This document shows positions 24,194 to 33,874 of a stretch of DNA of 64,000 nt, piece after piece. The position numbers were made by a program, and so were the translations under genes. The DNA comes from an uncultured Elusimicrobiales bacterium. Lineage in GTDB: Bacteria; Elusimicrobiota; Elusimicrobia; Elusimicrobiales; Elusimicrobiaceae. Each line of letters opens with the position of its first letter. Position 1 is the first letter of the stretch. The notes under the pieces were generated by a model, which did no database searches, had not been told where the DNA came from, and saw only the letters and a program-made list of their open reading frames with translations. The stretch is from NCBI GenBank assembly GCA_944327085.1, contig CALVGG010000003.1, forward strand, positions 62,001 to 126,000, read 5' to 3'.

Positions 24194-25279
24194 ATGGACA
24201 GAATTATTTTTTCACCCATGAAATACGTGCAAGGTGCCAGCGCGCTGGAACGCCTGCCGCAATATGCCGCCGGCCTAAGCAGCGGCGGCGCTTACGCCGT
24301 AATGGGGCCGCATATGGCAAAACATTACGGGGCCGGACTGGAAAGCGCATTTAAAAAAGAAGGCGTTGCCCTGGCCATACATACTTTTGGAGGGGAATGC
24401 TCCCAAACGGAAATTAAACGCATTTTGGCCGATTTGAAAGACAAAAAAGCGGGGGTAATTATCGGCATCGGCGGCGGCAAAACGCTGGATACCGCCAAAG
24501 CCGTGGCATATTACGCCGGGTTGCCGGTTATCATTGCCCCGTCTATCGCTTCTACCGACGCGCCCTGCAGCGCCCTGTCCGTTATTTATACGGACGAAGG
24601 CGTTTTTGAAAGTTACCTGATTTTAAAAAATAACCCCAACGTGGTGCTGGTGGATACGGACATTATTGCCCACTCCCCCGTGCGCATGCTGGTGGCCGGC
24701 ATGGGGGACGCCCTGGCCACGTATTACGAAGCCCGCGCCTGTTTTGCTTCCGGCAAAGTAACCACCGCGGGAGGGAAAGCCTCCGTTACGGCTTTGGCCA
24801 TAGCCAAAGCCTGCCGCGACAGCCTTTTTAAAGACGGCCTGCGCGCCAAACTGGCGGCCGAAGCAAAAACCGTTTCCACCGCGCTGGAAAACATAGTGGA
24901 AACCAATACCTATATGAGCGGCGTGGGTTTTGAAAGCGGCGGCCTGGCCGCGGCGCATGCCATACACAACGGGCTGACGGTGCTTCCCGGCGGGCACGGC
25001 GCCATGCACGGGGAAAAAGTGGCCTTTGGCCTGCTGGCCCAACTGGTGCTGGAAAACGCCCCGGAAGAAGAAATCAACCAAGTGCTTCATTTCTGCCGCC
25101 AAATAGGCCTGCCCACCACGCTGGAAATGCTGGGGCTTAAAGACGTGGCCGACGAAGACCTTAAAAAAGCCGCTCAAGCCAGCTGCGCCGAAGGGGAAAC
25201 CATACATAATATGCCCTTTGCCGTTACGCCGCAGGCGGTATTTAGCGCCTTAAAAGTGGCCGATGCACTGGGCCGTTAA
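24194..25279 (+). CDS. gldA: Glycerol dehydrogenase
   Basis: 361 residues of the iron/zinc-dependent polyol dehydrogenase family. IIGIGGGKTLDTAKAVAYY is the NAD-binding glycine-rich loop, and PSIASTDAPCSALSVIY is highly conserved in GldA. The zinc ligands are in GMGDALATYYEA (Asp), AHAIHNGL (His) and GGHGAMHGEKVAFG (His). It oxidises glycerol to dihydroxyacetone with NAD, or runs in reverse. AAGGGGG precedes the ATG. It appears monocistronic between two terminators. Length and motifs are complete. Confidence 0.93.
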   Translation: MDRIIFSPMKYVQGASALERLPQYAAGLSSGGAYAVMGPHMAKHYGAGLESAFKKEGVALAIHTFGGECSQTEIKRILADLKDKKAGVIIGIGGGKTLDTAKAVAYYAGLPVIIAPSIASTDAPCSALSVIYTDEGVFESYLILKNNPNVVLVDTDIIAHSPVRMLVAGMGDALATYYEARACFASGKVTTAGGKASVTALAIAKACRDSLFKDGLRAKLAAEAKTVSTALENIVETNTYMSGVGFESGGLAAAHAIHNGLTVLPGGHGAMHGEKVAFGLLAQLVLENAPEEEINQVLHFCRQIGLPTTLEMLGLKDVADEDLKKAAQASCAEGETIHNMPFAVTPQAVFSALKVADALGR

Positions 25280-25299
25280 TTCCCAAAATTTGTTTTACG

Positions 25300-25328
25300 G
25301 GCACCCTGCAGGCAGGGTGCCTTTTTTT
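25300..25328 (+). terminator. Terminator after gldA
   Basis: GGCACCCTGC pairs with GCAGGGTGCC around a two-base loop, followed by seven T residues. Confidence 0.85.
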
Positions 25329-25425
25329 ATCCCGCAGGAAACGGCCGCCTGATAAATTGGTAAAATATAATTAAGCGCGTAAAGTCACATTACGCGAAGA
25401 AATTAATTAAGTAAGAGGACTTATC

Positions 25426-28137
25426 ATGTTACCCAAAGCGTATGAACCGCAGGAAGTAGAAAAAAAATTAGTGGATAAATGGCAGCAGGCCAAATTATTT
25501 GCCGCCCATATTGATAAAAATAAAAAACCTTTTGTTATTGTAATCCCCCCGCCAAATATTACCGGCGCTTTACATATGGGGCATGCCTCCACTAACACCT
25601 TGCAGGACGTGCTGATCCGCGCGCACCGCATGTTTGGCGAAGACGCCTATTGGGTACCGGGGACGGACCACGGCGGCATTGCCACCCAAAACGTAATAGA
25701 AAAGAAATTGGCCAAAGAAGAACACAAATCCCGCCACGACCTGGGACGCGAAGCCTTTGTGCAAACCGTTTGGGATTGGTATAACGACTGCGGCAACGCC
25801 ATTTTTAATCAATTTCGCAAAATGGGCTGGAGCTTGGACCTGTCCGACATCCTCTTTACCATGGACGAAAAACGCGCCCAAGCCGTTTATGAATGCTTCC
25901 GCCGGTTATGGGAGAAAAAATACATTTACCGCGGAAAACGCTTAATCAACTGGTGCGTGCGCTGCTCTACGGCCTTGTCCGACATTGAAGTAGAACACGA
26001 ACAGCACGCCGGCAAATTATGGTACCTGCGTTATAAAGGGGAAGACGGCTCCGACGGGATTGTAATTGCCACCACCCGCCCCGAAACCATTTACGCAGAC
26101 GCGGCCATTGCCGTAAACCCCAAAGATGAACGCTACAAAAATATGGTGGGCAAAAAAGTAATTATTCCGCTGGCCAACCGGGCTATCCCCATTATTGCGG
26201 ACGAAGCAGTGGAACTGGGTTTCGGTACGGGCGCCTTAAAAATTACCCCGGCGCACGACGCGACCGACTACGAAGTAGGCCAACGCCACAACCTGCCCAT
26301 TATGACTGTCATCAACGACAAAGGCAAAATGATTAACTGCCCGGAAAAATACCTGGGTATGGACCGCGACCTTTGCCGCCAGCAAACCGTAAAGGATTTA
26401 GAAGCCGCCGGCCTGCTGGTAAAAGAAGAAAAATACAACAACGCCGTTTCCACCTGTTACCGCTGCCATAACACCATTGAACCGTTTATGAGCGAGCAAT
26501 GGTTCGTAAAAATGGACGAGCTGGCCAAGCCGGCCATCAAAGCGGCAGAATCGGGCGAGCTGCGCTTCCACCCCGAATCTTGGAAAACTCCCTTTGTAAA
26601 CTGGCTTAAAAACCTGCAGGATTGGTGTATTTCCCGCCAAATTTGGTGGGGGCACCGCATACCGGTTTGGTATTGCCGCCACTGCAGCCAAAACGGCCTT
26701 ACCTTCGCCACGGACCAACAAGGCCACGAGCAATTAACCAAAGTTTCTTTTGAAGACGGCGCAAAACCGATTGTGTCCTATCATAAACCGGAAAAATGCC
26801 CCGTTTGCGGCGGGCATGACCTGGTGCAGGACCCGGACGTGCTGGACACGTGGTTCTCTTCCGCCCTGTGGCCGATGTCCGTCTTCGGCTGGCCGGAAAA
26901 AACGCCCGAAATGGAACACTTTTACCCCACCAGCGTCATGGTAACCGGGTATGAAATTTTATACCTATGGGTAGCACGCATGGTAATGATGGGGCTGGAA
27001 TTTACCGGCAAACTGCCGTTTACGGATGTATATTTAAACGGCATCGTGCGGGACCGCCACGGGCAGAAAATGTCTAAATCCAAAGGCAATGTAATTGACC
27101 CCCTGGATATGACCGCCAAATACGGCACGGACGCTGTGCGCTTCTCCCTTCTTATGCAGGCGGTGCCCAGCAAGGATATTCCGTATTCCGAAGACAGCAT
27201 CACCGGGGCGCGCAACTTCTGCAATAAAATTTACAACGCCTCCCGCTTTATTTTAATGAATATGGAAGGCATACAAGGCCCGCTGGCCATGCCCAAAGAC
27301 ATTACCGAACTGGCCGACCGCTGGATTTTGGACCGCTACACCCACGCCATTAAAACCGCCCGCGAAGGGATAGAAAAATACAACCTGGCTTTAACGGCAA
27401 ACACGCTCTACCACTTCCTGTGGGGTGATTTTTGCGACTGGTATGTGGAACTGGCCAAGCAGCGCTTCCAAACGGCCGATAAAGAAAAAGTAATGGCGCT
27501 GTGCGTAAACATTTTATACGGCACCTTAAAGGCATTGCACCCGCTTATTCCGTTTATTACGGAAGAAATTGCCGCCTCTCTGCGGCCTTACGTGGGGGAA
27601 AAGGAAGAGTTCCTGCTCAACCAGGCCTACCCGCAGTTTGACCCCAAATTAACGGATAAAGAAGCCGTTTCCAAAATGGCACTTTTGCAGGGCGTTATCG
27701 GGCAGATACGCACCATACGCTCCCAGTTTAACGTGCCGCCGGCTTTAAAAATTACGGCTGTGCTTTCCGCCAAAACCCAAGAAGAACTGGACGTATTAAA
27801 AGCGTATGAAAACTACATTACGCTTATGGCCAAAGTGGGCGATTTGCGTATTGGCGTAAATATGGAAAAACCCAAACAAACCGCCACCGCCGTGTATGAG
27901 AACATCACCATATATGTGCCGTTAACCGGGCTGATTGACTTTGACAAAGAAAGAAAACGCCTGGAAAAGAATTTAAGCCTGGCCAAAGCCAACATCGCCT
28001 CACGCGAAGCGCGCCTGGCGCAGGAAAACTTCCTCAAACACGCGCCCCAAGAGCAAGTGGAAAAAACGCGCGAAGAACTGGCCGCCGCCAAACTGGCGCT
28101 GGCGCAGGTAACCGCATCACTGGAGGATTTAGCCTAA
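25426..28137 (+). CDS. valS: Valyl-tRNA synthetase
   Basis: 903 residues, the normal size. PPPNITGALHMGHA is the class I HIGH signature (HMGH) and GQKMSKSKGNVIDP the KMSKS loop. The editing (CP1) domain is present (ATTRPETIYADAA, with AHDATDYEVG). The C-terminal coiled-coil arm (RKRLEKNLSLAKANI onward) typical of ValRS is complete. It charges tRNA-Val. AGAGGA precedes the ATG. The stop overlaps the next start (TAATG), so it is coupled with a secreted peptidase gene, an unusual partner. Confidence 0.96.
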   Translation: MLPKAYEPQEVEKKLVDKWQQAKLFAAHIDKNKKPFVIVIPPPNITGALHMGHASTNTLQDVLIRAHRMFGEDAYWVPGTDHGGIATQNVIEKKLAKEEHKSRHDLGREAFVQTVWDWYNDCGNAIFNQFRKMGWSLDLSDILFTMDEKRAQAVYECFRRLWEKKYIYRGKRLINWCVRCSTALSDIEVEHEQHAGKLWYLRYKGEDGSDGIVIATTRPETIYADAAIAVNPKDERYKNMVGKKVIIPLANRAIPIIADEAVELGFGTGALKITPAHDATDYEVGQRHNLPIMTVINDKGKMINCPEKYLGMDRDLCRQQTVKDLEAAGLLVKEEKYNNAVSTCYRCHNTIEPFMSEQWFVKMDELAKPAIKAAESGELRFHPESWKTPFVNWLKNLQDWCISRQIWWGHRIPVWYCRHCSQNGLTFATDQQGHEQLTKVSFEDGAKPIVSYHKPEKCPVCGGHDLVQDPDVLDTWFSSALWPMSVFGWPEKTPEMEHFYPTSVMVTGYEILYLWVARMVMMGLEFTGKLPFTDVYLNGIVRDRHGQKMSKSKGNVIDPLDMTAKYGTDAVRFSLLMQAVPSKDIPYSEDSITGARNFCNKIYNASRFILMNMEGIQGPLAMPKDITELADRWILDRYTHAIKTAREGIEKYNLALTANTLYHFLWGDFCDWYVELAKQRFQTADKEKVMALCVNILYGTLKALHPLIPFITEEIAASLRPYVGEKEEFLLNQAYPQFDPKLTDKEAVSKMALLQGVIGQIRTIRSQFNVPPALKITAVLSAKTQEELDVLKAYENYITLMAKVGDLRIGVNMEKPKQTATAVYENITIYVPLTGLIDFDKERKRLEKNLSLAKANIASREARLAQENFLKHAPQEQVEKTREELAAAKLALAQVTASLEDLA

Positions 28138-29507
28138 TGAACAAAAAAATACTGCCGGCTCTGCTAAGTGCAGGGCTTATGCTGGGGCCTGTTTGCGCCC
28201 GCGGGCAAGACTGGAAAGTGCTTACCCGTTACGAAAAGGCCCCCATTAAAGAGCAACTTACCGAGCGTTTCTTAAAATACGTAAAGGTGGACACCCAAAG
28301 CAACGCCGATACGGACCAAGTCCCCAGCACCAAAGGCCAAAAACAACTGGCCAAACAGCTGGCAAAAGAACTTAAAAAATACGGCGCGCAAGACGTAAAA
28401 GTAAACGAGTATTCCATCGTTACTGGGCTGTTGCCCTCCAACATCAAAAAAGCGGTGCCTTCCATTGCTTTTCTTGCACATATGGACACCGCACCGGAAA
28501 TTTCCGGCAAAGATGTACAGCCGCGCGTAATCAGCAAATATGACGGCAAAGACATTGTAATCAATGCCGAGCGCAACCTGGTGCTTAATTCCTATACGGC
28601 CCCGCTTTTAACCAAAGCCCACGGGCACGATTTGATTGTAGCCTCCAGCGGCACCTTGCTGGGCGCAGACGATAAAACCGGCATTGCCATTATTATGACC
28701 ATGGTGCAATACCTCTATGACCACCCGGAAATTTCCCACGGCCCCATTACCATTATTTTCACGCCGGATGAAGAAACCGGCGCCGGTATTGAAAAGCTGG
28801 ATATTGCCTCTTTGGGGGTGGACTATGCCTACACCGTAGACGGCGAAGACCAGGGAGAACTGATGACGGAAAACTTTAACGCCAAGGCCTTCACCGCCGT
28901 GTTTACGGGCAACCGTGCGGTGCACCCGGGCGCGGCGCAAAACTCCGCATTTGCAGATAACCTGCTTATGGCGTCTGACTTTCACACCCTGCTGCCCCGC
29001 CAGCAGCGCCCCGAAACCACGGCAGACAAACGCGGATTTATTTATGTGGACGAAATCAGCACGCAGGGAGATGTAACCACCGTAAAAGGCATTATCCGCG
29101 CGTTTACGGACGAGGAATTTAATTCCTTAACATCCACCGTGCAAAATGCGTTTAACACCGTAAAAGCCATGAACCCGCGCGCCAAAGCGGCCACGCTGGA
29201 GTTTAAAGACGAATACAAAAATATGAAATCTTCTCTCCCGCCGGCTATGCTGACCTTAACCAAAACCGCCATGCAGGCGGAGGAAATTACCCCCAAGGAA
29301 ATTTCCGCCCGCGGCGGGACAGACGGCGCCACCCTGGCTGCGGCCGGCATTCCCACGCCGGACATCTTTGCCGGTATGTACAACATACACAGCGAGCTGG
29401 AATACGCCGATGTGGACGTGATGGAAGCCTCCTTCCGCACGCTGATGCGTTTAACCAGTCTGTGGGCACAGCAAAACACCGCAACCCCGGCACAGGAAGA
29501 ACACTAA
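28137..29507 (+). CDS. pepT: Secreted peptidase T (tripeptide aminopeptidase, M20)
   Basis: 456 residues. An N-terminal signal peptide (KKILPALLSAGLMLGPVCARG) precedes a full PepT chain. FLAHMDTAPEISG carries the first zinc His/Asp, SSGTLLGADDKTGIA the bridging Asp, and FTPDEETGAGIEKL the catalytic Glu pair. SARGGTDGATL and NIHSELEYADVD complete the site. Export of PepT is unusual, since the characterised enzymes are cytoplasmic; here it would trim tripeptides in the periplasm. A second secreted paralogue is at 43,670. The start overlaps the valS stop. Confidence 0.9.
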   Translation: MNKKILPALLSAGLMLGPVCARGQDWKVLTRYEKAPIKEQLTERFLKYVKVDTQSNADTDQVPSTKGQKQLAKQLAKELKKYGAQDVKVNEYSIVTGLLPSNIKKAVPSIAFLAHMDTAPEISGKDVQPRVISKYDGKDIVINAERNLVLNSYTAPLLTKAHGHDLIVASSGTLLGADDKTGIAIIMTMVQYLYDHPEISHGPITIIFTPDEETGAGIEKLDIASLGVDYAYTVDGEDQGELMTENFNAKAFTAVFTGNRAVHPGAAQNSAFADNLLMASDFHTLLPRQQRPETTADKRGFIYVDEISTQGDVTTVKGIIRAFTDEEFNSLTSTVQNAFNTVKAMNPRAKAATLEFKDEYKNMKSSLPPAMLTLTKTAMQAEEITPKEISARGGTDGATLAAAGIPTPDIFAGMYNIHSELEYADVDVMEASFRTLMRLTSLWAQQNTATPAQEEH

Positions 29508-29522
29508 TTACGCAATTATCCA

Positions 29523-29556
29523 AAACCCCGCCTGCCAACACAGGCGGGGTTTTTTA
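29523..29556 (+). terminator. Terminator after pepT
   Basis: AACCCCGCCTG and CAGGCGGGGTT pair around a six-base loop, followed by a run of T. Confidence 0.85.
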
Positions 29557-29637
29557 TTGGGGTTTTGGTTAATATTCCAACCACATGGCAGCGCTTTTGC
29601 TTGGGTTTCATGTAATTATAAAAACGGTTCTACATCA

Positions 29638-29668
29638 AAAAGCCCCGGGGTTACCGGGGCTTTTTTTA
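29638..29668 (-). terminator. Terminator of the DUF2339 gene
   Basis: A GC-rich stem of AAGCCCCGG and CCGGGGCTT type lies right at the 3' end of the minus-strand gene, with T-runs on both strands, so it is effectively bidirectional. Confidence 0.8.
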
Positions 29669-32617
29669 TTGTTTTTTACGCAGCATCTGAAATGCAAAAG
29701 ACACTCCTATCAATACCAGCGAAATACCAAACAGCCCCACTATACGGTATCCGCCGCCAAGCGCCCAAATATCACAGAAGAACAGCTTTAATAGGGCACA
29801 TGTAATTAATGCCAACCCCACGCGGGTGGCCCCGCTTCCCTTTTTGCCAAAACCCACCAAAAGGCACACCGCGCCAAATACCGTCCAGCCCACCGTATAG
29901 GCAATAGCCGCCTGAAAGGAACCAAACATATCCAGCTGCAAAGGCCCGGGCTGCGGGGTAAACCAAACGGCAATTTCAATATGCATCAGTACAAAAAAGA
30001 GCACGGCTCCCATTACTTTAAGCACACCGGAAAAACGGGTTTCTTCACTCGGCAGCCAAGCCTTTGCGGCATACATCATGGATGCACCGGCTATGCCAAA
30101 CACAGCCCAATAATGGTTTAAAAGCCGCGCAAAGCCATCGCCCGCGGGCAGGTTGTTAAATGTCTGGCCAAACAAAACCCGTAAAAACACCAGGATAAGA
30201 AGCACAAACCCGCTTCTGCTTAAACCTTTATGGTTTAAGAGGCGGTTTAACCATACCAAGGCGGCGCCTTCCAAAGCCCAGGCCATGTCCACCCAATGCC
30301 CGCTAAATTGCAAAGGGAAAAACGCCGTTATGAAAAAGAGCCCCACTCCCCCCAACCAGGACAGGCGCACACGCTGCGCGCCTTCCTGCAAAGGCTGCCA
30401 GCGGGCCGTAACATAAACAGCCACCGCATACACAACGGCAAACATAGCCGCCAAATAGCCGTTATGCACTTGATAATACCGCCCCAGTGTTACATGCAGG
30501 ATACCAAAACATACCAAGCCCGACAAAGCCGCCGCAGCCCAGGCAGAACGGTCTTCCAAAAACCGCCGTTTAAATACAAACGGAGCCAAAGCAAAAACCC
30601 CATTTAATAAAAGAATAAAACCTATAAATACAGGCGGGGTGGAAACTACCGCTGAAGGCTGAGTATATACAAGTTGCAAAAGGGCGCTTCCCGCCAAGGC
30701 GGCAGGAAGGATTTTCCCGTTTTTATAAATATAAGCCAACAACAAACATAATATATTCAACCCAACCACAAAGCTCAGTAACAAAACAAATTGTTCTGCC
30801 ATACGCCCCGCCATTGAAAAAGCCAAAATATAAGGCATAAGCGCGGAAACAAAAACCGTTACATCCGCCTGTTCAAAGCGGCTGGGCACAACCCACCGCA
30901 TAACACCCAATACCAACAGCACCGGCAATAGTCCTAACCACAAAACCCATAGAGGAGCCATTTCAAAAGCGGTTTGCTGTTTAAATAATGCCAGCAGAAA
31001 AAGCCCCGCCGCAACCACCACTACCGTTACCCGGCCCGACAGAGCCGCCAATACCGCCCCGAAACCTAACAGAACGCACAGCAGCGCCGTGCCCAGCGCA
31101 AACACGCCCGCGCCATCCGCAGGGAGATGCAATAGTAGCGGTACCATCAAAGCCATGGGGAACAGCACTCCCCATAAACTAATCCGGCGTTCCCGGCGTT
31201 TATACAAAAACAAATCTGCCCCGCCGTTAATGGCAGCAAACGCCACAAAAGTAAGTAACATAAGCCCCGCACTAAGCGCACTTTGCGCCCGCGCCGCCCA
31301 TATTAATAAGGCAAAAAACACAAAACATTTACCCAGCCGCCAGCCTAAAGTGTGCATTTTTGGGTTACGGCAGGTTAAATATACTAACCAAAAATTAAGC
31401 CATAACCCTAGCGCCAGGAAATACAAACAACGCACGGCATAGGCTCCGTTTACACCCACCCCGGCCCAAACAAACAATAAATTTGCAGCAGTAAAATAAC
31501 CCAATATATTACAGGTGTAATTCTGCAAACTTAAGCCGTATTTCCATAAAGCAAAAACGGCCCCGCCGCTATAGAGCATGCTAAACACACAAAACGTAAC
31601 ACACCCTTCCTGCAAGCCGCCGGTAACCGCTATAACCGCCTGGCATAAAAACGTAAACACCAGAGAGCCTATTAATAGCCCGTCCCACTTGCGCATAAGG
31701 GCACTGGCCGCCGCCGCAATATTAATAAAAGCTACATAACTAAAGAAGAACAAGGCGGAATCTTCCCCCACGGAAAGAAGAAAGGGAGTAACAAAACTGA
31801 TGACCTGTGCCAAAAAACCTATATATTTGGCTTTCTTCCAAACTGCCACCACAAAAGACAATACCGCCACCACTGCCATCAACGCAAAAGCGGAAGGAGC
31901 CTCCAACAGATGATAAAACCCATACGCCCCATATACAGAGGCATACAATACCGTCAGCCCCACGCCGCTTAATGTATCGGCCGTGGTTTTTAGATTGGCT
32001 TTTTTAATCATAACGCCTACGCCCAGCAATATAAGGCCCAGCCCGGCACTTAACATTACCCGAAGGCCGGGGCTGATTAAATCATTTTCAATGGAGTATT
32101 TAATCCAAAACGCCACCCCCAAGAAGAGGGTGAAACCACCCACCCAAGAAAGCAGTTTTACAACGGTAAAATTTTCCCAATCAAATAAACGGCGCGCCAC
32201 CGAAGAGGGGACTGCCGCTTCCTGCGCCGGCAGGGAGGAGGAAAGCGCCTGTTGCGGCCGGGAGGGAGAAGTGATACGGGCTGCCAACGCCGGCTGTGGA
32301 GAAGATGGCTCTTCCTTGGCCGGGGGCTCTTTTTGTAAACCGCTGGTTGTAGGCTGTGCCTGGTTCCCCACTAAAGAGGCAGCTGCTTCCTCTTGGGCAG
32401 CGTTTTCCTTAGAAGCGATAGTTTCTCCCTTTTCTTGTACGCCGGAAGCGGGAGCGGCAAGCCCCTCTTTTTTGCAAAGGCTTAACAATTCATCCAGTTC
32501 TTTTTGTTTCTTTTCTAATTTAAAAAAGCGGGAAGCGGCACTATCTAAATGGACAAATACCAAAATGGATAAGAACGCCACCCATATTGCCAAAATAACA
32601 CAAAAAAACGCTAACAT
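29666..32617 (-). CDS. Large DUF2339 polytopic membrane protein
   Basis: 983 residues from the ATG at 32617, which follows GGGAGG by seven bases; an upstream in-frame ATG is inside the SD region. A single N-terminal membrane helix is followed by a coiled-coil stretch (FFKLEKKQKELDELL) and a low-complexity Ala/Glu/Pro linker of about 110 residues. Then WENFTVVKLLSWVGGFTLFLGVAFW begins the DUF2339 region of more than twenty hydrophobic helices. Function is unknown across the family; such proteins are common in Gram-negative bacteria and are guessed to act in envelope transport or biogenesis. Standalone gene. Confidence 0.85.
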   Translation of the reverse strand: MLAFFCVILAIWVAFLSILVFVHLDSAASRFFKLEKKQKELDELLSLCKKEGLAAPASGVQEKGETIASKENAAQEEAAASLVGNQAQPTTSGLQKEPPAKEEPSSPQPALAARITSPSRPQQALSSSLPAQEAAVPSSVARRLFDWENFTVVKLLSWVGGFTLFLGVAFWIKYSIENDLISPGLRVMLSAGLGLILLGVGVMIKKANLKTTADTLSGVGLTVLYASVYGAYGFYHLLEAPSAFALMAVVAVLSFVVAVWKKAKYIGFLAQVISFVTPFLLSVGEDSALFFFSYVAFINIAAAASALMRKWDGLLIGSLVFTFLCQAVIAVTGGLQEGCVTFCVFSMLYSGGAVFALWKYGLSLQNYTCNILGYFTAANLLFVWAGVGVNGAYAVRCLYFLALGLWLNFWLVYLTCRNPKMHTLGWRLGKCFVFFALLIWAARAQSALSAGLMLLTFVAFAAINGGADLFLYKRRERRISLWGVLFPMALMVPLLLHLPADGAGVFALGTALLCVLLGFGAVLAALSGRVTVVVVAAGLFLLALFKQQTAFEMAPLWVLWLGLLPVLLVLGVMRWVVPSRFEQADVTVFVSALMPYILAFSMAGRMAEQFVLLLSFVVGLNILCLLLAYIYKNGKILPAALAGSALLQLVYTQPSAVVSTPPVFIGFILLLNGVFALAPFVFKRRFLEDRSAWAAAALSGLVCFGILHVTLGRYYQVHNGYLAAMFAVVYAVAVYVTARWQPLQEGAQRVRLSWLGGVGLFFITAFFPLQFSGHWVDMAWALEGAALVWLNRLLNHKGLSRSGFVLLILVFLRVLFGQTFNNLPAGDGFARLLNHYWAVFGIAGASMMYAAKAWLPSEETRFSGVLKVMGAVLFFVLMHIEIAVWFTPQPGPLQLDMFGSFQAAIAYTVGWTVFGAVCLLVGFGKKGSGATRVGLALITCALLKLFFCDIWALGGGYRIVGLFGISLVLIGVSFAFQMLRKKQ

Positions 32618-32751
32618 ACAATATCCTCCCATTTGGATAAAACAAAGGCAACTGTTTTGTATTTAAATAAAAGATATTCTATTGTAGCATTTCTGCTTTA
32701 CGCCCTATATTAATTACCCTAGAACATATTACAAGATTACTCTTTTTTTAC

Positions 32752-32757
32752 TATCAT
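32752..32757 (+). promoter_or_regulatory. -10 element directly before the acetyltransferase start
   Basis: TATCAT (32752-32757) lies exactly seven bases before the ATG at 32765 and no Shine-Dalgarno is present, so transcription would begin at or next to the start codon. TTACAA at 32729-32734 is a weak -35 at 17 bp. Confidence 0.5.
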
Positions 32758-32764
32758 TATAAAT

Positions 32765-33490
32765 ATGAAAAAATTTTTCTTAAAATTATGTTCCAACTTT
32801 ATCTTTAACCGCGCCAAACGCCGTGCCTGGCGCGCCTTTCATTGCAGTAATGCCGCACAGCGGGGGAACCGGGTATGGATTATAAAAGACGGTAAAAAAG
32901 AACCCCTTAAACACGTTATTCCCGGTTTGGAGCTGTTAATGAATGCCAGTAATGCGCAAGTGGAAATTGCCTACCCCTGGAATATGGAAAATGCCTATTT
33001 AAAAATAGGAACCGATAATGCCAAAGTATACATCGGCCCCAACACCAAGCTTAAAAACGTGCAAATTAATTTGGATTGCGGGCACGACCAAACCTTATTT
33101 ATTGATGATGGTGCTACCTTTGAAGGCGCCAAAATTTGGATTTTTGAAAACTCCGGCCTGCATATTGGAAAAGGCTGTATGTTTTCCGACGAAATCCACA
33201 TTATGACCGGGGACGGGCACGCCGTGCAGGATATTACCACCGGGCGCTACGCCAATTTGGACTTTCACGAACTGACTATTGGTGATTATGTATGGTGCGG
33301 CCGTGGCGCTTTTATTACCAAAAACGCCCAAATACCCTCCCACAGCATTATAGGGGCACGGGCCGTAGTAACCAAAGCGTTTTCGGAACCCCACACCGCC
33401 ATAGCGGGCAACCCGGCCAAAATTATTAAACACGGCCTAAACTGGTACCGCCAAACCGCCGAAATGCTTCAATCCAAGACCTCTTGTTAA
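32765..33490 (+). CDS. Hexapeptide-repeat acyltransferase (LbH fold)
   Basis: 241 residues. The middle consists of left-handed beta-helix repeats (ENAYLKIGTDNAKVYIGPNTK, IDDGATFEGAKI, IGKGCMFSDEIHI), followed by the acceptor segment with ITIGDYVWCGRGAFITK-like LTIGDYVWCGRG, IIGARAVVTKAF and AIAGNPAKII. The last motif is typical of acetyl-CoA-dependent sugar O-acetyltransferases (WbbJ/maltose-acetyltransferase group). The N-terminus is basic without a signal peptide. The probable role is modification of a surface glycan, and a pyruvyltransferase-like gene follows. No SD; probably leaderless. Confidence 0.85.
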   Translation: MKKFFLKLCSNFIFNRAKRRAWRAFHCSNAAQRGNRVWIIKDGKKEPLKHVIPGLELLMNASNAQVEIAYPWNMENAYLKIGTDNAKVYIGPNTKLKNVQINLDCGHDQTLFIDDGATFEGAKIWIFENSGLHIGKGCMFSDEIHIMTGDGHAVQDITTGRYANLDFHELTIGDYVWCGRGAFITKNAQIPSHSIIGARAVVTKAFSEPHTAIAGNPAKIIKHGLNWYRQTAEMLQSKTSC

Positions 33491-33599
33491 ATAGTGGCAC
33501 AAGCAATAAAGGCTTATAAGGATTTTTAAATATCTAGTATGATTTATATAAATTATATATAATTAGTATAGATTATTTTTATATATAAGCCTATTTTAC

Positions 33600-33822
33600 A
33601 AACGGCTTTTATAGATTTAAATCTGTTTTTGGAACCGTAACTAATACGGAGAGCTGCTGGGATACCAGCGGCACAATGGAAATCCAAAAGCAGTCGTTTT
33701 AAGCACAGAACAAACGGCCTAATTACCCGGTTGTTTTGTGCTGAGTGCTTTCTGCCATCAATACAAGCCACGGCTGTTATGTTTGGGTTATTTCCATTGG
33801 CTCAAATGTAACAGCCGTTTTT
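33600..33822 (+). ncRNA. Structured intergenic RNA candidate ending in a terminator-like hairpin
   Basis: No protein is supported in 33,491-33,874. Instead there are three strong hairpins in a row: GCTGCTGG-GATA-CCAGCGGC (33653-33672), a long arm AGCACAGAACAA / TTGTTTTGTGCT (about 33702-33742), and a long closing stem ACGGCTGTTA / TAACAGCCGT (33770-33818) extended by TTTGGG/CTCAAA and followed by five T residues. The order and the terminal T-run suggest a small RNA or a long structured leader for the gene at 33,875. I cannot match it to 6S, tmRNA, RNase P or a known riboswitch by eye. The strand is inferred from the T-run. Confidence 0.45.
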
Positions 33823-33874
33823 GCTTCTTACCCAGCTTCTGATTAATTTGAGCCCGATTAACAGGGGTTGGTTT

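Noticed and set aside
24623-25207. 194-aa minus-strand frame inside gldA
   Set aside because: Shadow of a GC-rich gene: histidine- and glycine-rich composition with no start signal, opposite a complete gldA.
33553-33771. 72-aa minus-strand frame in the intergenic region
   Set aside because: Sequence is dominated by inverted repeats and AT-rich flanks; no SD and no family-like pattern. RNA structure explains the region better.
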